A stretch of DNA of 64,000 bases from Azadirachta indica. Taxonomy: Eukaryota; Streptophyta; Magnoliopsida; Sapindales; Meliaceae. The translations under genes were made by a program, and so were the position numbers. The stretch's first letter is position 1, and every line of letters starts with the position of its first letter. Below the pieces are notes generated by a model. That model made no database searches. It was not told the origin of the DNA and saw only the letters and a list, made by a program, of their open reading frames with translations. The stretch spans positions 1,240,001-1,304,000 of the forward strand of contig CM040451.1 of NCBI GenBank assembly GCA_022749755.1. Direction: 5' to 3'. This document shows positions 36,446-47,980 of the stretch, piece by piece.

Positions 36446-37557
36446 TTAACACGTACCTTCCTTGAAATTTTAAATTTTAACATTTAAATAGAAAGTTTAG
36501 AAAAAGATACACATACCTCTTTTACATTGTTAGTTGACTGACACCATTTGATATAATTACATAAATACCTTAAAAATAAAAATTAAAAATATACTGATTT
36601 AGTCTGATTGAAAACCCCTAATTTCATTTTATCATAAGCCACAGCACAACTCTATTCCTACCACCTTACAGTTTCACTATCATCTCACTAACGTCAATCA
36701 AATTCAAGCTACCTCTACCGTCGCCCTCTCTTCCACCATCACGGTTTCGCTTTCCATGTTAAACCTACATAAACACAAACGCAAACACTCAACTTCTTTC
36801 TCATTCACAACATTTTCTTTTATGTTGTTATTAAAATGGCCGAAGTGAGCAGCTTCATATAAAAGGCTATGGCTGTTGCTTTGGTAATGAGAATCTTGTC
36901 GACATTTGTTTCATCTCATGAATTGGCGCCGTCACCATCCCTAGCCCCATTAGCCAGATTTGGGTTTTCTTTGCGGATTTCCGATGCAGTTGTGGGTTTT
37001 CTCCGCCAGTTTCTGGTGCAGTTGTTGGATTCTCTCTGGCTCTCTCCCTCTTCACTCTGTTGAAGCACTAGATAAATGATATCTTCCATTTTATAATGGA
37101 ATAGCGTAGCTATAGTTACATTACTAAGGGTATATTTTTAATGTTTTAAGGATGAGGAGATGATATTTGATTGATTATTTGGTTTTTTGGTTACATTCTA
37201 TATAATAAATATAGTTATGCAATTTTTTTCTTCGGAAAAAAAAAAAAATCTTCAAGCAAGAAATACTATTACTACTTGAAATTTGAAGAAAAAAATGTTG
37301 TGGTTTGATTTGGGAGATTGAGATAGAGACAAAAATAATGGAAAATCTAAGTTTGGACATAGGAAATTTAATTTTTCTGGAAAAGATAAGTGAAGAAACA
37401 AAAATGAATAAAAGTTACCTTTTGTTTCACAAGATTGCCCTTATTACAAATGGTTGACTAACAGTGAATGACAGTCTGAGAGAAGATAAAATGTGTCTTT
37501 TCTTATACTTTCTCTCTATATGTTAAAGTTTAGAACCTTAAGAGAGGTATGTGTTAA
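36446..37557. mobile_element. 1.1-kb element with about 110-bp terminal inverted repeats (family F4)
   Basis: The left arm begins TTAACACGTACCTTCCTTGA and the reversed right arm begins TTAACACATACCTCTCTTAA. Inverted similarity continues through AGAAAG...AAAAGA-ACAC and GTTAGT-AAC for about 110 bp. Between them, at about 36655-37075, lies a GC-richer core with open frames on both strands (36869-37063 + and 36867-37055 -). I cannot assign either. The plan resembles a Mutator-like element carrying a captured fragment, but capture is only a guess. The two other copies of this spacer (14270 and 30600) lack it. Confidence 0.65.
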
Positions 37558-38057
37558 ATGTTACTAAATAGTGATTTTCTAAAGGGTGAAAAAGTCCTTT
37601 TAGTCCTAAAATTTTGGTCGAATATCTTTATTAGTCATAATAGTTTCACAAATATACTTAAAAGTTTCAATTTATTAAAAAATAATCATTACACTTCTAC
37701 ATAATAATAATTATTTGAGACTAAATAACAAATAAATCTTCAAAATTGGAGAAATAACAATATATTTATGTCAAATATATTAATTGAATAAATAATAATA
37801 TTACTTTAATAATTTATTAAATAATTGTATTATAATTATTAGAAATTATATAAAAATAAGCATAAACAAATATTAATTTAATAATACAATATAGATAGAT
37901 TTATAAATTTATTTTTTGGTTTATAGCACTTTTATAATAAATATTTATGATCATATTGTAATTTAAATTAAATATATTCATATATTTGAAATATAAATAA
38001 AATAATAAAAGATAATAAATTTATAATATATTAATAAATATTTGTATTATTAATGTG

Positions 38058-38258
38058 TCAATTCAAAAGGATAATCTTTCATTTTGTAGTTTCAATTTTC
38101 TTGGTCCAATTGGGAGGAGATGACTTGCTTAATTAATCTTCTATTATATTCTTTAATAAAATAATGATCTGAAAGATAATTGAGAGCTTAGATTAATTCT
38201 AAATCGAATGAAAGGATTGGAAAGCCAAATAGTGATTTGTTTTCTTTGTACTCATTTA
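38058..38258 (+). promoter_or_regulatory. Decayed extra promoter copy upstream of the second BBE-like gene
   Basis: TCAATTCAAAAGGATAATCTTTCATTTTGTAG and about 200 further bases repeat at 38488-38690, an offset of 430 bp. In this distal copy the W-box is altered (GGTCCAA instead of GGTCAAA) and the TATA region reads TTTAAAATATT instead of TTATAAATATT. It is a remnant promoter with no gene of its own. Confidence 0.7.
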
Positions 38259-38487
38259 AAATATTAATTTTAACAGTTTCAAAAATACCTTTAAAAGTCT
38301 CATTTTTATTTCTTGATTAATTATAATAAAAAATTTATGAAGATAGTGATATACAAAATTACTTTCAAATGTAGGATATAAACAAAAATCGTGTATTAGC
38401 GTTTGAATGTATATATCAAACTATAATATTGAAATAACATTTGCAGCGCTTTCACGGTAAAAATATTGACAATTATTTTTCCAAATG

Positions 38488-38740
38488 TCAATTCAAAAGG
38501 ATAATCTTTCATTTTGTAATTTGAATTTTCTTTGGTCAAATTGGGGGCAGATTGCGTAATTAATCTTCTATCATATTCTTTAATAAAGTCTGAAAGATAA
38601 TTGAGAGCTTAGATTAATTCTGAATCCAAAGAAATTAAGGTTTGTAAAGCCAAATCATAATCTGTTTTCTTAGGTACTCATTATAAATATTAAACAACGC
38701 TTGAACCTAATGCCTCCCCACTTACCGAAATAAACTAGAA
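38488..38740 (+). promoter_or_regulatory. Promoter of the second BBE-like copy
   Basis: TATAAATA at 38682-38689 lies about 52 bp before the ATG, and GGTCAA (W-box complement) is at about 38536. It matches the promoter at 18088-18349 with few changes, so transcription of this copy is still plausible although the reading frame is broken. Confidence 0.6.
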
Positions 38741-40355
38741 ATGGAAATTTTGGAGCTTACAAAGCTTTCATTGCTCTCAATTCTTCTTCTCTTACCTATA
38801 ACGTCATGGAGAGCAACAGCGACTCTGATAAACTCCATGGAGAATTTCTTCAATGTCTTCTCAGCCATTCTCAGCCTTCTCATCCGATTTCCCCCGCTAT
38901 TTTTACTCCCCAGAACTCTTCGTATTCCTTTGCATTGCAAGCTTATATTCGAAACCTTCGTTTCAACACAACTTCAACCCCAAAACCTCTACTTATTATA
39001 ACAGCTTTGCATGAATCTCATATCCAAGCTGCCATCATTTGTGCTCGTACACATGGCCTGCAAATGAAAATCCGAAGTGGAGGGCATAGCTTCGAGGGAA
39101 TATCTTACGTTTCCGACATCCCATTCTTCGTCCTGGACATGTTCAATCTTCGCTCCATTGATGTTGACATAAAAAATGAGACTGCTTGGGTTCAGACTGG
39201 AGCAACCCTGGGGGAGCTTTACTATCGCATTTCTGAAAAAAGCAAAACTCATGGCTTCCCAGCCGGGGTTTGTCCTACAGTCGGCGTTGGTGGTCACCTT
39301 AGTGGCGGTGGCTACGGCAATAGATGAGAAAATATGGGCTGACAGTCGATCATGTTGTCGATGCAAAGGTTATCGATGTAAATGGAAGACTTCTGGATAG
39401 GAAATCCATGGGTGAAGATCTGTTTTGGGCCATCAGAGGAGGAGGAGGAGCAAGTTTCGGAGTTGTTCTTGCTTATAAAATCAACCTTGTTCGTGTTCCA
39501 GAAACAGTGACTGTCTTCCGGGTTAATAGAACTCTGGAAGAAAATGCGACTGAGATTGTGGATCAATGGCAACACGTTGCGGATAAGCTGCCCGAAGAAC
39601 TCTTCATCAGGCTCGCACTTGACGTTGTAAACAGCACACAAACTAGGAAGAAGACTGTAAGAGCTTCATTTATTTCGTTGTTCCTCGGCGATTCTCAGAA
39701 ACTTCTGTCCATCATGAATGAAAGCCTTCCAAAACTGGGTTTAGTTCAATCCGACTGCATCCAAACCAGTTGGGTTCAATCAGTTCTGTTTTGGACAGAC
39801 TTCCCTGTCGGAACTCCGGAAGAAGTTTTGCTCGATCGAACACCTCAATCACTGACGTTTTTTAAGATTAAATCAGATTATGTTAAGAAGCCAATTCCGA
39901 AAGATGGCCTGGAATTTATATGGAAAAGGATGATTGAACTAGAGAGACCAACGATGGCTTTCAACCCTTACGGCGGCAGAATGGCTGAGATTCCATCGAC
40001 GGCAGTACCGTTCCCGCATAGAGCTGGAAACTTATGGAAGATTCAGTATGCAGCATATTGGAATGAACCAGGGGACGAAGCAGCAAATCGTTATATAAAT
40101 GCGACCAGGAAACTGTACAATTACTTGACTCCTTTTGTGTCGAAGAATCCAAGAGAGGCATTTTTCAACTACATAGATCTGGATTTGGGTATCAATCACA
40201 ATGAGAAGGACAGCTATATCGAAGGAAAAGCTTATGGGATCAAATATTTCTTGGGTAATTTCAACAGATTGGTGAAGATTAAGACCGAGGTTGACCCTGG
40301 AAACTTTTTCAGGAATGAACAAAGCATTCCGGTTCTTCCACACAAAATGAAGTAA
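38741..40355 (+). pseudogene. BBE-like gene with two 1-bp frameshifts (near-intact)
   Basis: It matches the 538-residue gene at 18350 almost base for base, but two single bases are missing. The first is between 38823 and 38824, just after the signal peptide (ACG-TCT became ACTCT). The second is near 39322, right after GGGYGN, where the frame hits TGA at 39325. Between and after these points the frame is clean: 38806-39327 carries the FAD domain with GGHSFEG and CPTVGVGGH, and 39324-40355 carries the rest including NFFRNEQSIPVLP. The conserved Tyr two residues after the FAD-linked His is Phe here. Neither deletion is in a homopolymer. Either the gene died very recently or the assembly has two errors. 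An internal ATG at 38806 could give only a short, signal-less product. Confidence 0.88.
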
Positions 40356-40687
40356 AATAAATACCAGGGAGCAATAATGTTGTATTTGATAGCTTGTAAG
40401 AAGAAAAAATAAGTTTATTTGATTTGTTGAAAATAAAGCAAATCATACATCTATTGTTATTTGATTAGAATCTGTTTGATATACTTATTTTCTAATAAAG
40501 CAAAAGTGTAGCTAGCTGCTAGAGATTTGAGTAAAAGATTTCAGAATCTCAAAGGAGATTAGTGGATTTTGCTTGATTAATTAACTAAAATGTTATATCC
40601 ATGTCTCTATCGTTGCGATTTCATCTTTCAGGCCTGCAGACTGTAATATAAAATTTTTTTAATAATTCAATATATCAAATTTATGGG
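40356..40687 (+). terminator. 3' flank with polyadenylation signal
   Basis: AATAAA at 40494-40499 sits in the same context (CTAATAAAGCAAAAG) as in the intact gene's flank. The flank is nearly identical to 19967-20294. Confidence 0.5.
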
Positions 40688-41515
40688 GGTAATTTCATTT
40701 TGATCCTTAATGCTTCAAGAAATATCACTTTGGTTGTCATATTTCACATATTAAATGAAAAGGCCCTAATTTTATTGAAAATCATTACTAATATCTGAAT
40801 TATTTCGGTCAATGTTAGTTATATCCCTTAATCAAGTTTCAGTAAGTTTCCAGTTAGAAAGGAGGTGGGATAATTTTTAATTTAATTTACTTAATGTTAA
40901 CAATATTCAATTTAACCCTAAAATTTATAAAAGTCATTACACCCTCTATACGTTAAGTTTTATCTTTAGTTTTGAGAACTAAAAAGATAAAATTAATTAA
41001 TTAATTTTATATTTTTTCTTCTTCATCTTTCCCTTCTATTTCTTTTATCAAAGAGAAATTGAATTAAGATTAAAATAAATTAAAATTAATTATTTGATAT
41101 TCTCAATTTAAATAAAAAAAACCAATACAAATTTTTAGTTTATAAAATTATTTTTTAATTTAATTTTATAAAAAAAATTTATTAATTTGATTTTATAAAA
41201 TTTCAACTTCACATTTTTAGTTGTTAAAAAATGAGAGTTATTATATGGAAGTGATATATTTAATTTTTATAAATTTTAGGCTAGAACTAAAGATTGTTAA
41301 TATTAGGTGGATTAAGTTAATAATTGTTCCTCTTATACTAACGATTGAAAACTGACAGAAGTTTAGTTAACGGTTCTAACTAATATTAGTAGAAACAATT
41401 TGAACCTAAGTGTTGATTTTCAATAAAGTTACGGACGTTTTTATATAATATGTGAAATTTATCAACCAATGTGACATTTCTTTAAAAAAAAAAAATAAAA
41501 TTACCTTAAATTTAT
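40688..41515. mobile_element. Fold-back element F1, longer copy
   Basis: It starts GGTAATTTCATTTTGATCCTT and ends AAAATTACC, flanked on both sides by AAATTTA. The two arms read as inverted copies: GGTGGGATAATTTTTAATTTAA on the left against TTAAGTTAATAATTGTTCC on the right. The centre has CTTCTTCATCTTTCC-type pyrimidine runs. It sits at the same site as 20295-20678, which lost its centre. Confidence 0.75.
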
Positions 41516-42474
41516 ATTTTTTTTGTGCATGGTATATTTATTAGTATTATTATTTTAAATATTTTAGTTCAATATTAAGAAAAACTTAACAATTAGATTC
41601 TTAAGCACTCAATTAAAAACTATTTGAAGTTTTTGTAAAATAAGAAAATAAATTCTCAGGTGCTTTCTGGATAGTACTTTTGTAAAATTAATCTGCTGCA
41701 GGTTGTTTTCGGTAGTTCCTGCGTTATTAGCTAATTTACTAGCTGCTGCTGGGACGATTTATCCTCAAAATGCTTGCCTTCAACAGGACGATTTATTTAA
41801 GTTGCATTTCATTATTATATTTTTATACATTTCAATTTCAAAAATATAAATAAAATATTTTCCTAGATTTGTTATAAAAAATATTGTTTCAAATATGAAT
41901 ATGATTTTATTATGAAATTTAGTTAAGAGTATTAGACAAAAAAGAAAATGCATGAACAAACTTAGTTTTTCTTCGTTAAGGGTATTTTATGATAATGATA
42001 CTTCTCACCTCAAGTGCATATTTCATAGGCTTGGGCAAATTGGTTCAGTTATTATAACAATTTGGCTACATTGGATTCTTAGTTTTTGAGACCGAACTGG
42101 AACCGTAAACTAACTAGGATCAAATGTAAAATTTTATTTAAACCTTAAAGTTACAAAAATCACAAATAAATATAAAGTTTATAAAAATTTATATAAATTC
42201 ATAAAAAGAGAAGAGAATATTCATGTAAATTTTACATACTCTCTTTATCTATAATTTCTATAAGCTTTAGGGATTTACATAACAATATTCTTTAAAATTA
42301 AAACCAAAAACTTGAGGCTGGAACCAAAGTTACTGAACTATGGAACCGAATCGAATTTCGATTTGGTTTACTTCTATAGTTTAGTTATGTTCGGTTTCAG
42401 GTCTTACAAATTGAATTTTATTTTAGTTCGATTCGGTTTTTAGAAAAATTTGACCTAAACTGATTCTGCCCAAC
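41516..42474. other. U2 downstream spacer
   Basis: Homologous to 20690-21720. From about 42030 to 42470 it contains TTGGTTCAGTT and GAACCGAATCGAATTTCGATTTGG-type runs, typical of a dispersed non-coding repeat. No gene. Confidence 0.5.
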
Positions 42475-44830
42475 CATTAATATAATTTAGTTTTAGTCAT
42501 TCAAATATTTGAAATGTATTTATTTTTTAATTGAACACTAGAAACTTTGATAATTATGTTTAAGTAATCTTTAAGTGCCTGTTCTTTTAGTGATTATATT
42601 CAGTTTAATCTTTGAAATGTTTTAAAAATGTTTTTTTTATAACTTAATATTGAAAACATATAATTTTGTTTGAATATAATAAGTTAAAATTTTTAACTTC
42701 ATGCTGATATGTGAAATTTGATTAAGCTTTCTAGTAGTAATGAACTACATACCCTCATAAAATTTACAAAATTTATGAAATATTGATTGTTGTTTTGTTT
42801 TTTCTCAAATTTTATTCATCACAAACTTGCTGAATCTATCGAAACCAAACCCAACAAAAAAGAAAAATCATAGTAGATATGACCATTCATAAACATAAAC
42901 ATGTGATTTCCAAAAAATTATATTGAAAATTCTTCATGATTAGAATTCATATATAGAAAAGAAAAATATTCTTTAATGATCCAACATGAGTGGATATGAT
43001 ACGTACACTTGTTGGAAAAACAAACTTTAACAACAAAACTATTTCAATAAAGTCAAAAACTCATGTTAAATCATCAAAAAAAAATTAATCAGAAGTGTAC
43101 CTAAATCCATTGAAACGCGATAGATGGGATTGTTAGTCTTCCACATGTAAACTTTTTTTTACAAAAAGAAAATCTAATTTTACTTAAAGATGAGATATGA
43201 GTGAATGATACATTGTGTTTAGGGTCTTTACATATTGCCAAACCTATTCCAATTAAGAGATGACTTAAAAACTCAATAAGTTAAATATTAGCTTAATTGA
43301 TAACTTTTAATATTTTAATAATTATATAGAGCACATATAATGTATAAGTAATGTTAATATGTAAGCCTACAGTTAGAAATTTCTCGACATATCTAATTAT
43401 AAATTTAAAATATGTACCCTTATAAATATTTTTACCTTTTGATATATAGAGTTTACCTTGATTATTTATAAGGATATAATAGATAAATTACTAGTTTTCA
43501 AATATTTATATTTAGACACGATAAATAAAGATTAAACATATTATTTAGAATCATTCACATTATATATTTAAATGTATTAGATCTCAGCTCCATCTATATT
43601 TTATATAAAATACCAAACAAACTTGTCTCTAATTTTCATTTACTTCTGAAATGATTTTCTTTTCTGAAGAAATTATTGAAGACAAGATTATGTTAGATTC
43701 TGGAAATTGGTGTCTCAAATAATTTCCAGATGGTTATATGTACCAATATTCAAATTAAGAATAGTATTATTATTATTCATCAATTGAATAATAATAATTC
43801 ACAAAGACCTTTTTTTTTTTTTAATTGAATGGTTATATGTACTAATATTATTATTATTCATCAATTGAATAATGATTTTTCTCTCTCTTGTCACCGCTTC
43901 GGCCTGAAATTGGGCTCCAGCAGAAAAGGTTTTGGACGAAGTAGGAAGACAGCAAAATGCTTTTAAGTATAAAGCAAAATAGTTGGATTTCTGAATCATA
44001 TTAAAAGGGTAACAAGTTTGGGTTTAAGGAAATTTGGGTCATTGCATGCATTTTCTTTTTTAGAAAAAGAGTTTATACATATGAATTAGTTGAACTCAGC
44101 CACATTAAATATTACGAAATTTTCAATTTTAGTCACTATTTACATCCATTTTTTAGAAACAGAACATTGAAAGGAATCTTTCATTTTAATCGAACGCATT
44201 AAATTTTGACGAAAATACTTCTATAGCCACCTTTAACAGTCACCATTAAATTTTTACTCTTCACCTTACACTTTCTCTATATTTTCTCAACACCTCAATC
44301 CATAATCTCCCGTACTAATCAATTCTTACAAAATAATTTTCTATCCAGATTTTTATGTACTCAAATCACAATCAATTAATCAATTTCAAACAAACTTAAT
44401 TAGATTAAGGTGGTTTTCTTTTAATATTTTAACAAAAAATAATAAAAAAAATATTTAAATTGTTTCTTTTCCTTTTTTTGTGTGTAATTAGGCAATGTAA
44501 TGGTGGAAATTGTTAAACAGAGTATGTTTTTGACATTTGAATGCATTTGATACATATTTGTGTGAAAAATTAGAAATTCACAAAGATTGAAGAAGATTTA
44601 CAATTACTTTTAAGAACGAAGAAACTTTCTTCAAATTCAAAAGTCACTTTCGAGTTCAATGAGTTTGAATTTGAAAATATTTTTGAGTTTGAAGAAAGTT
44701 TCTTTATATTCAATAGTCACTTTCAAGCTAACGAAACTGTGAACTCAAAAAAATTGCTTTCAAGTTAAAACAATAGAAAGCTATGTTAGCTTCAGAGAAA
44801 ACAAAAAATTAAACAGTAAATTGTCAATCT
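42475..44830. repeat. U3 spacer, equals U1 4185-5790 and U2 27215-28700
   Basis: It shares AATATAATTTAGTTTTA, the TTATTGAAGACAAGATTATG and TTGGTGTCTCAAATAATTTCC stretches, and the tandem repeat around 44600-44780. The 66-codon frame at 43799-43999 has no support. Confidence 0.6.
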
Positions 44831-46300
44831 TTGTACTTTAGGTGATTGGCACATTTAATTTTTGCAAGTATGACTGAGTTTTTCAGAGTAGTTATTCGGC
44901 ACTGAGATTCATAATTCTTTGATGCTCATTTCCATGGAGAATATAGGTGGTGTAGAACATACAATGCCACATGTTTTTGAGCATTATGCTACTATAGTGC
45001 AGTTCTTGTATATTCGTTCATGTCTTTTAGTGGAAGCTAACACAATTCTAATACACTAGTCCAAAGGTTCTAGAATTACTCTCCACCTCGGCATAATAAA
45101 GACTCACTAATTATGTAATGTTACTCTCTTTGCTAATAGTGCGATGGCCCACCCTGGATGGAGGTTATTCTCTTGCCCACTATAATAAAAATCCGTTTGG
45201 TATAACTTTTTAAATAGAGTTTTTTAAAGTAGAGTTTTTACCCGTAGAACTTTTATGAGTAGAGATTTTAACAAAAATTTATTAATCGTTTAGTTGTCAC
45301 AAATGACTTTGGAGAAAATTTGAGTAATTACTTTAATAAACAAATTTTTAATGTTTTATTTTTAAAAAATAACGTAGAATTTTTAATATAAAGTAAGGTA
45401 TTTTAGAGAATTTTATCTTTTAAAAAAGCTAGAGAAACTTTATGTCAAAAACCCAAATTTTGGGTTTTTTCCGATAGAAGGAAAATAGCTTTTTTAATTC
45501 CCAAAAGCTCTTTTTCATTGTCAACCAAACGTTATTAAAAAATTTAAAAAGGATTTTTATTGTTAAAAAAACCCTTTTAACCAATGAAAAAACCAAACCA
45601 AATGGGCACTAAAGATCTTGCACATAATTACTATACCATCAACCAGATATTGTCAACAATGACATTCCCTTCGAGCGTGAAAGTTGAAGAAATTTCTACA
45701 ATGAAGAAACCAATCCAACAGAAGATGTTATTGCTCATTCATCTTAGAGAAGCAGTTCAATGGCAACTCCATCATCATCAAATCAATTCATCTGATGTTT
45801 GCCTTCAACTCTATTGTCCATAACCATACAGAGAGATGCACCCCCAACATATTGGGTGATGTATATGTTGAGTAGACTTTTAGTTTCATGCAAGGTACTC
45901 CCATTGTATTTTTACATGTTAAAGGACAAAAATTGGGGGATGGTAATGGCTGTAGAAAGGGTATTGACCATTTCTTATACTTCTTTATTTCACTTCAATA
46001 TACTTGAGGATTCCGCAATACTATTCGGCCTATTATTCGATTGATCGTTCTTTTTCTAAGGCAACATATGCAAATTCAATTCATCTACTTGGTAATAAGG
46101 CAAACTAAGTTCCAAAAAAGGTGAGTGATACAAATGTCATGCAAGCCACTTAAACAAAGTGCTCTTTTCGATCAACACAGGAAACAGTAGATTCCATCCA
46201 AAGGAGAGGATATGGTTTAGAGGACATGTTCTTGGTGTCATCAAGTTGGGCATAATTGTGTGACATGTAGAAATTCAATTTCCCTCCACTGAGTTATGCG
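44831..46300 (+). mobile_element. MuDR-like transposase relic, core and zinc-knuckle part (U3)
   Basis: The left part matches the U1 relic at 5820-6300 (GTGTAGAACATACAATGCCACATG). Further right it keeps what U1 lost. Near 45890-45960 a frame reads CKVLPLYFYMLKDKNWG, like the (Q)xxPLAFxxVxxENxxxW part of the MULE core. At 46227-46268 the frame CSWCHQVGHNCVTC is a perfect C-x2-C-x4-H-x4-C zinc knuckle, as found at the C-terminus of plant MuDR transposases. Stops and shifts occur throughout. A 416-bp MITE at 45194 interrupts it. The 79- and 81-codon frames at 45584 and 45799 are pieces of it. Confidence 0.6.
45194..45609. mobile_element. hAT-like MITE inside the U3 MuDR relic
   Basis: The U1 relic is continuous here (CACTATAATGAAGATTCTAC at 6139-6158), so the 416 bp is an insertion. 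TAAAAATC (45186-45193) and TAAAGATC (45610-45617) flank it, an 8-bp target duplication with one mismatch, as expected for hAT. The ends are CGTTTGGTATAAC and, reversed, GTGCCCATTTGGTTTGG, weak inverted repeats around TTTGGT. Confidence 0.65.
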
Positions 46301-46512
46301 TTTATCATTGTTATCGTTGTATGATTTTGACTTAAGAATCGAGCTAATTCATATGTCTTATTCAATTATGTATTTATTTAATGTTTGTTAATGAAATTTG
46401 ATTTCAGCATTTTTTATTTTAAAATGTATGGTTGCACTTTAAATACATTACTTCATTGATTATAATACATATTTATATGTTCGCACTCTTAGTTGTGTAG
46501 ACCTCATGTTGT

Positions 46513-47640
46513 CTTTGTTGGCCTTAAGTTTTAAAAGCCATTGTTCTAATAACAAATATTAATATCCTTGATTAACCAAAATTTTCCAATAGAATTTTTT
46601 GTGATAATTTTAGCATGAAGATTTGATATACCAACTAATCATTAAAAGGATATTCAAAATCAAGGCATGCATGAAAAAAAAAAATTGGAAACCTCAACAG
46701 CAAATTAAGGAGAAGGATTAAAGTATTAAAGACACCCTTATTAGGGAATTTATTATTTGTAACGTATTTTTGAATTGATTATTGATTTGCACTTTAAAAC
46801 TAAATTGCATTTTTATCAAAAGATATGTTTAATTTTAATGTATTTTAAAAATTTATATGGCTATATGAATTTAATGTAAATATTTTGAATATCTAAAAAA
46901 TAGCCAAAAGATTTCTGAAGACCAATTTTGCAAATTTCTCAAACCTAGATTTAGACCTAAATGCATATATTTTGAAGTATCGAAAAAACTTAGTTTTAAG
47001 GTTGGATCAAGTGAACTATTTCAAAATCTTTTGAGTAAAGTCAAACTTAATCAAAATTAGTTTATTGTTTGGTTTAGTCAAACTAGCCAAACCAATTCAT
47101 ATGAATAGAACAACAGTGAAATTTGAGGCAAAATGACTTTCAAATCTAGTTGACTGAATTGGAAAGACCGCTCAACCAAGTGGTCATTTTCAATCGACCA
47201 AATTTTCTAAAAATTTGATTTCTTTTATTTGTAATAGTTAGTTTTCGTTATTTCACTATGAATACTAACGGACACTCATTTGGAACTAGTTTTTACATGT
47301 TTTGGAAAATTTAGAAACATATTTCATAAGTGCATTACAAAAAGTTTGAGTTTTCATTTATAAAATATTAAATTCATTATACACTCTAATTTTTATTTGT
47401 AACGTCTAAAGAGTGTTTTGTCTGAGTGTGAAAGAAAAACACTCGTTTGTAAAGATTTGAATAACACCCATAAATTTATTTGTTTGCAAAGATTGGAGAG
47501 GCATATGTAAAGTCCTCTTGATGTAAGGTTTGGGTGGCACCTGTTTAGTCCACTTAGAATTGTATTTGCTTGCCTTTAGATTTAAAGGCACATTTAGTGG
47601 AATCCACAAGCTTGGAGGCATATACATAGGCTAAAGTTTG
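46513..47640 (+). repeat. LTR-like repeat, copy 2
   Basis: The U3 counterpart of 6785-7880, starting TTGTTGGCCTTAAGTTTTAAAAGCC and including GAGAGGCA-ATGTAAAGTCCTCTTG. The internal coding region of a retrotransposon is absent. Confidence 0.35.
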
Positions 47641-47814
47641 TCAAATCACATAAAATCATTATATTTGATCTTTTGAACATATTGTTTTTAGTGCAAACTA
47701 AATAATTAAAAAAAAAAGTGCTTGAAAGTGTGGTTTCCAGCATGTTGTCTTTTCTTTCATGTTTGCAATTGAAAGTCAAGAACTAAAAATTAAAAATTAA
47801 TTTCATAAACTTGA

Positions 47815-47980
47815 ATTTCAATTGAATCATTCACTTAATCAATCAATTCAATTTAATTTCAATTAAATCAATTACTTAATCAATTCAATTTTGATTTCAA
47901 TTAAACCAATAACTTAATCACTTAACTCAATCTGATTTTAGTTGAACCAATAACTTAATCACTTAATTAATTTGATTTTA
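47815..47980. repeat. AT-rich tandem repeat, fragment of the 8050 array
   Basis: The motif ACTTAATCAATCAATTCAAT, TTAATTTCAATTAAATCAAT recurs three to four times. It breaks at about 47980, after which U3 no longer follows U1. Confidence 0.6.

Larger units (their letters stand above)
35640..38258. repeat. Second spacer block within U2 (repeats 30180-31080; U3-like)
   Basis: AAAGGATGAGGTGGAGATGTGAGTACTACTAAATGTTC and the following AATGCTGAATACAAATATCTAAATAAGTTCATG repeat what is already present at 30183-30390. This copy runs through to ATATTAATAAATATTTGTATTATTAATG and then directly into a promoter-like piece, the junction seen in U3 (52800-53750). About 390 bp of unrelated DNA (about 35785-36180) and the F4 element interrupt it. 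Confidence 0.65.

Noticed and set aside
45584..45823. 79- and 81-codon frames at 45584-46044 as separate genes
   Set aside because: They are pieces of the broken MuDR-like relic, and the first begins within the MITE inserted in it.
6785..47640. The two LTR-like copies as the two LTRs of one retrotransposon
   Set aside because: They are 40 kb apart, and each sits at the same place within duplicated units U1 and U3, so segmental duplication explains the pair.
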